This document shows positions 62,280 to 64,000 of a stretch of 64,000 bases of DNA, one piece after another; the stretch's first letter is position 1; each line of letters opens with the position of its first letter. The translations under genes were made by a program, and so were the position numbers. The stretch spans positions 1 to 64,000 of the forward strand of contig JBIINK010000009.1 of the NCBI GenBank assembly GCA_044337515.1. The letters are read 5' to 3'. This stretch comes from CAJBVG01 sp044337515 (GTDB lineage Bacteria; Bacteroidota; Bacteroidia; Sphingobacteriales; Sphingobacteriaceae). The notes below the pieces were generated by a model. That model was not told the origin of the DNA. It was given only the letters and a program-made list of their open reading frames with translations, and did not search any database.

Positions 62280-63773
62280 TTGGCTAGCATAAAGAAATTA
62301 GCATCCCAAACCGCCTATTATGGTTTGAGTAGTATTCTAGGAAGAATGCTGAATTATGCTTTAGTTCCTTTGCATACCAGAGTATTATTACATCAACAAG
62401 ATTATGGTGTTGTTGGAGAATTGTATTCGTACGTTACCTTTCTAAACATCATTTTTTTATACGGAATGGAAACCACATTTTTCCGTTTCGCATCTAAATC
62501 AGAAGACCAACAAAAAACATACAATACGATTTTTAGTAGTGTGCTTTTTTCAAGTATAGCGCTATGTGGTATTTTGTTTATGGCCTCTCCAACGCTTTTA
62601 CATTGGTTAAGTTTAGGGAATGATACTTCTTTGTATCGCATCGAATACATTTATTTGTTTACAGCAATAATGGGTATTGATGCCATTACTGCAATCCCAT
62701 TTGCTAAACTCCGTTTGGATAATCGCCCTATAAAATTTGCAGCTGTTAGAATTGCAGTAATCAGTATTAATGTTTTTCTAAATTGCTATTTTTTGTTGTT
62801 TTGCCCTTATTGGAATGGCTTACATCCTACAAGCATATTCACTTCGTTTTATGTAGAAGCTAATTCCGTTTATTATATTTTCTTATCACAATTTATTGCT
62901 ACTGCTGCAACCTTATTATTTTTATATAAGGAAATTATTCAAGTGAAATTAAGATTGGTTTGGTCAGAAATGAAACCTTTGCTTATCTTCTCTTTGCCCT
63001 TATTATTCGGAGGTTTAGCGGGCATGACTAATGAAACACTCGATCGTATTTTATTGAAATATTACCTTCCAGGAACAATGGAAGAACGTCTATCGCAAAT
63101 TGGTATTTACAATGCAGCGTATAAGCTTTCCATTTTTATGACTTTAGCTGTTCAGGCGTTTAGAATGGCAGCAGAACCATTCTTTTTTTCAATACATAAA
63201 AATGAAGATTCGAAAAATGTATATGCTAAGGTGATGAATTATTTCGTACTCGTATGTACCATTATTTTCTTGGGTGTTGTATTGCATTTAGGATTATTTG
63301 AATACATCCTAGGTGCGGGATATCGAGCTGGATTAGGAGTTGTGCCAATATTGTTATTAGCGAATTTGTTCTTAGGTATTTATATGAATCTCTCTATTTG
63401 GTACAAGGTGAGTGATAAAACCATTTATGGTGCATACATCACTTTTATTGGAGCGATACTAACCATAGTGTTAAACATTGTATTGATACCTACGATGGGT
63501 TATATGGGTTCTGCTTATGCTACTGCAATTTGCTATTTCGCAATGTCGGCAATTTGCTATTTCGCCGGACAAAAATATTACCATGTGCCCTATCAATTAA
63601 ATATTGTATTTAAATATATCGTGTTGATGCTTGTGTTTTATGGAGTTTCCATAGTTTTGAAAAACGTAATCGCTTCATCTTCATTATTGATAAACCAAAC
63701 GATTGATTCAGCATTATTCATTTTGTATGTAGGATATTCTTACCTACAATTCAACTCACTTCGAAAAAATTAA
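62280..63773 (+). CDS. Polysaccharide biosynthesis flippase (MOP family)
   Basis: A 497-residue polytopic membrane protein with about 14 helices, beginning KKLASQTAYYGLSSILGRMLNYALVPLHTRVL and containing LLIFSLPLLFGGLAGMTNETLDRILL, the central motif of Wzx/MurJ-like flippases. No ATG is near the conserved start; TTG at 62280 is used, four bases after the acylphosphatase stop. It is a second flippase, 45 kb from the one in the main locus, and may serve another lipid-linked glycan. The dut gene follows. Confidence 0.85.
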   Translation: MASIKKLASQTAYYGLSSILGRMLNYALVPLHTRVLLHQQDYGVVGELYSYVTFLNIIFLYGMETTFFRFASKSEDQQKTYNTIFSSVLFSSIALCGILFMASPTLLHWLSLGNDTSLYRIEYIYLFTAIMGIDAITAIPFAKLRLDNRPIKFAAVRIAVISINVFLNCYFLLFCPYWNGLHPTSIFTSFYVEANSVYYIFLSQFIATAATLLFLYKEIIQVKLRLVWSEMKPLLIFSLPLLFGGLAGMTNETLDRILLKYYLPGTMEERLSQIGIYNAAYKLSIFMTLAVQAFRMAAEPFFFSIHKNEDSKNVYAKVMNYFVLVCTIIFLGVVLHLGLFEYILGAGYRAGLGVVPILLLANLFLGIYMNLSIWYKVSDKTIYGAYITFIGAILTIVLNIVLIPTMGYMGSAYATAICYFAMSAICYFAGQKYYHVPYQLNIVFKYIVLMLVFYGVSIVLKNVIASSSLLINQTIDSALFILYVGYSYLQFNSLRKN

Positions 63774-63777
63774 GGAC

Positions 63778-64000
63778 ATGAACGTGAAGATTATTAACCA
63801 ATCTAAACACCCTTTACCAGCCTATGAAACTATTCATTCGGCGGGAATGGATTTACGTGCAAATATTGACGAGCCTATTCTATTAACAGCTATGCAAAGA
63901 GTGTTAATCCCAACAGGCTTATACATCGAATTACCACTAGGTTTTGAAGCTCAAATTAGACCGAGAAGTGGTTTGGCATATAAGCACGGCATAACCGTAT
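63778..64000 (+). CDS. dut: dUTP diphosphatase, N-terminal part (3' truncated by window edge)
   Basis: The frame from ATG 63778 runs to the end of the window (74 residues) and is the start of trimeric dUTPase: ETIHSAGMDLRANID (motif 1, with the metal-binding Asp) and QIRPRSGLAYKHGITV (motif 2). The enzyme hydrolyses dUTP to dUMP. About half the protein is missing. It starts four bases after the flippase stop. Confidence 0.93.
   Translation, partial: MNVKIINQSKHPLPAYETIHSAGMDLRANIDEPILLTAMQRVLIPTGLYIELPLGFEAQIRPRSGLAYKHGITV

Overview
The window looks like a chromosomal segment of an AT-rich member of the Bacteroidota. Four things support this: two large secreted proteins ending in type IX secretion (Por) C-terminal sorting domains, a multi-SLBB capsule exporter of the Bacteroidota type, TAnnTTTG-like promoter boxes, and generally weak Shine-Dalgarno signals. 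A genus cannot be read from the sequence alone. No rRNA, tRNA, CRISPR array or intact insertion sequence was seen.

Region 1 (1 to about 41.0 kb) is a large Wzx/Wzy-type surface-polysaccharide locus, all on the plus strand. It opens with a truncated Gfo/Idh/MocA dehydrogenase and two heptose genes (hldA/rfaE1-like kinase, gmhA). Next come a winged-helix/degenerate nucleotidyltransferase protein, the outer-membrane exporter and a Wzz-type chain-length protein. A nonulosonic acid module follows (pseB, pseC, aldo/keto reductase, SpsF-type cytidylyltransferase, class III aminotransferase, two GNATs, pseI); it lacks a recognisable pseG. Then come an acyltransferase, a candidate nonulosonate transferase, a Wzx flippase, glycosyltransferases, a Wzy polymerase and the remnant of a second wzy. 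A second sugar module (epimerase, asnB-like gene, bi-domain oxidoreductase, wecB, heparinase-fold protein, glycosyltransferase) leads into a bacillosamine-type module (PglC-, PglD-, PglE- and PglF-like). A WecA-like transferase and a Wzi/RemB-like outer-membrane protein close the locus. The segment from about 14.56 to 22.03 kb looks compositionally richer in G+C than its flanks and ends against the broken wzy, suggesting a cassette exchange.

Region 2 (41.0 to 46.7 kb) carries dxs, scpA, an amidohydrolase and rlmN. Each of its four intergenic gaps holds a repeat island that begins and ends with a 9-bp-stem hairpin in opposite orientation (loop TCCT at the left end, AGGA at the right). Stem variants show compensatory changes. 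These islands are the most unusual feature of the window and resemble non-autonomous, hairpin-tipped (REP/BIME- or MITE-like) elements.

Region 3 (46.7 to 64 kb) is mostly housekeeping and envelope genes: comF, two type IX-secreted PKD/Ig-like proteins, a beta-helix lipoprotein, glyA, a sugar nucleotidyltransferase, a TonB-C-domain protein preceded by two 8-bp-periodic repeat arrays, a nitronate monooxygenase-like flavoprotein, acylphosphatase, a second flippase, and the start of dut cut by the window edge.
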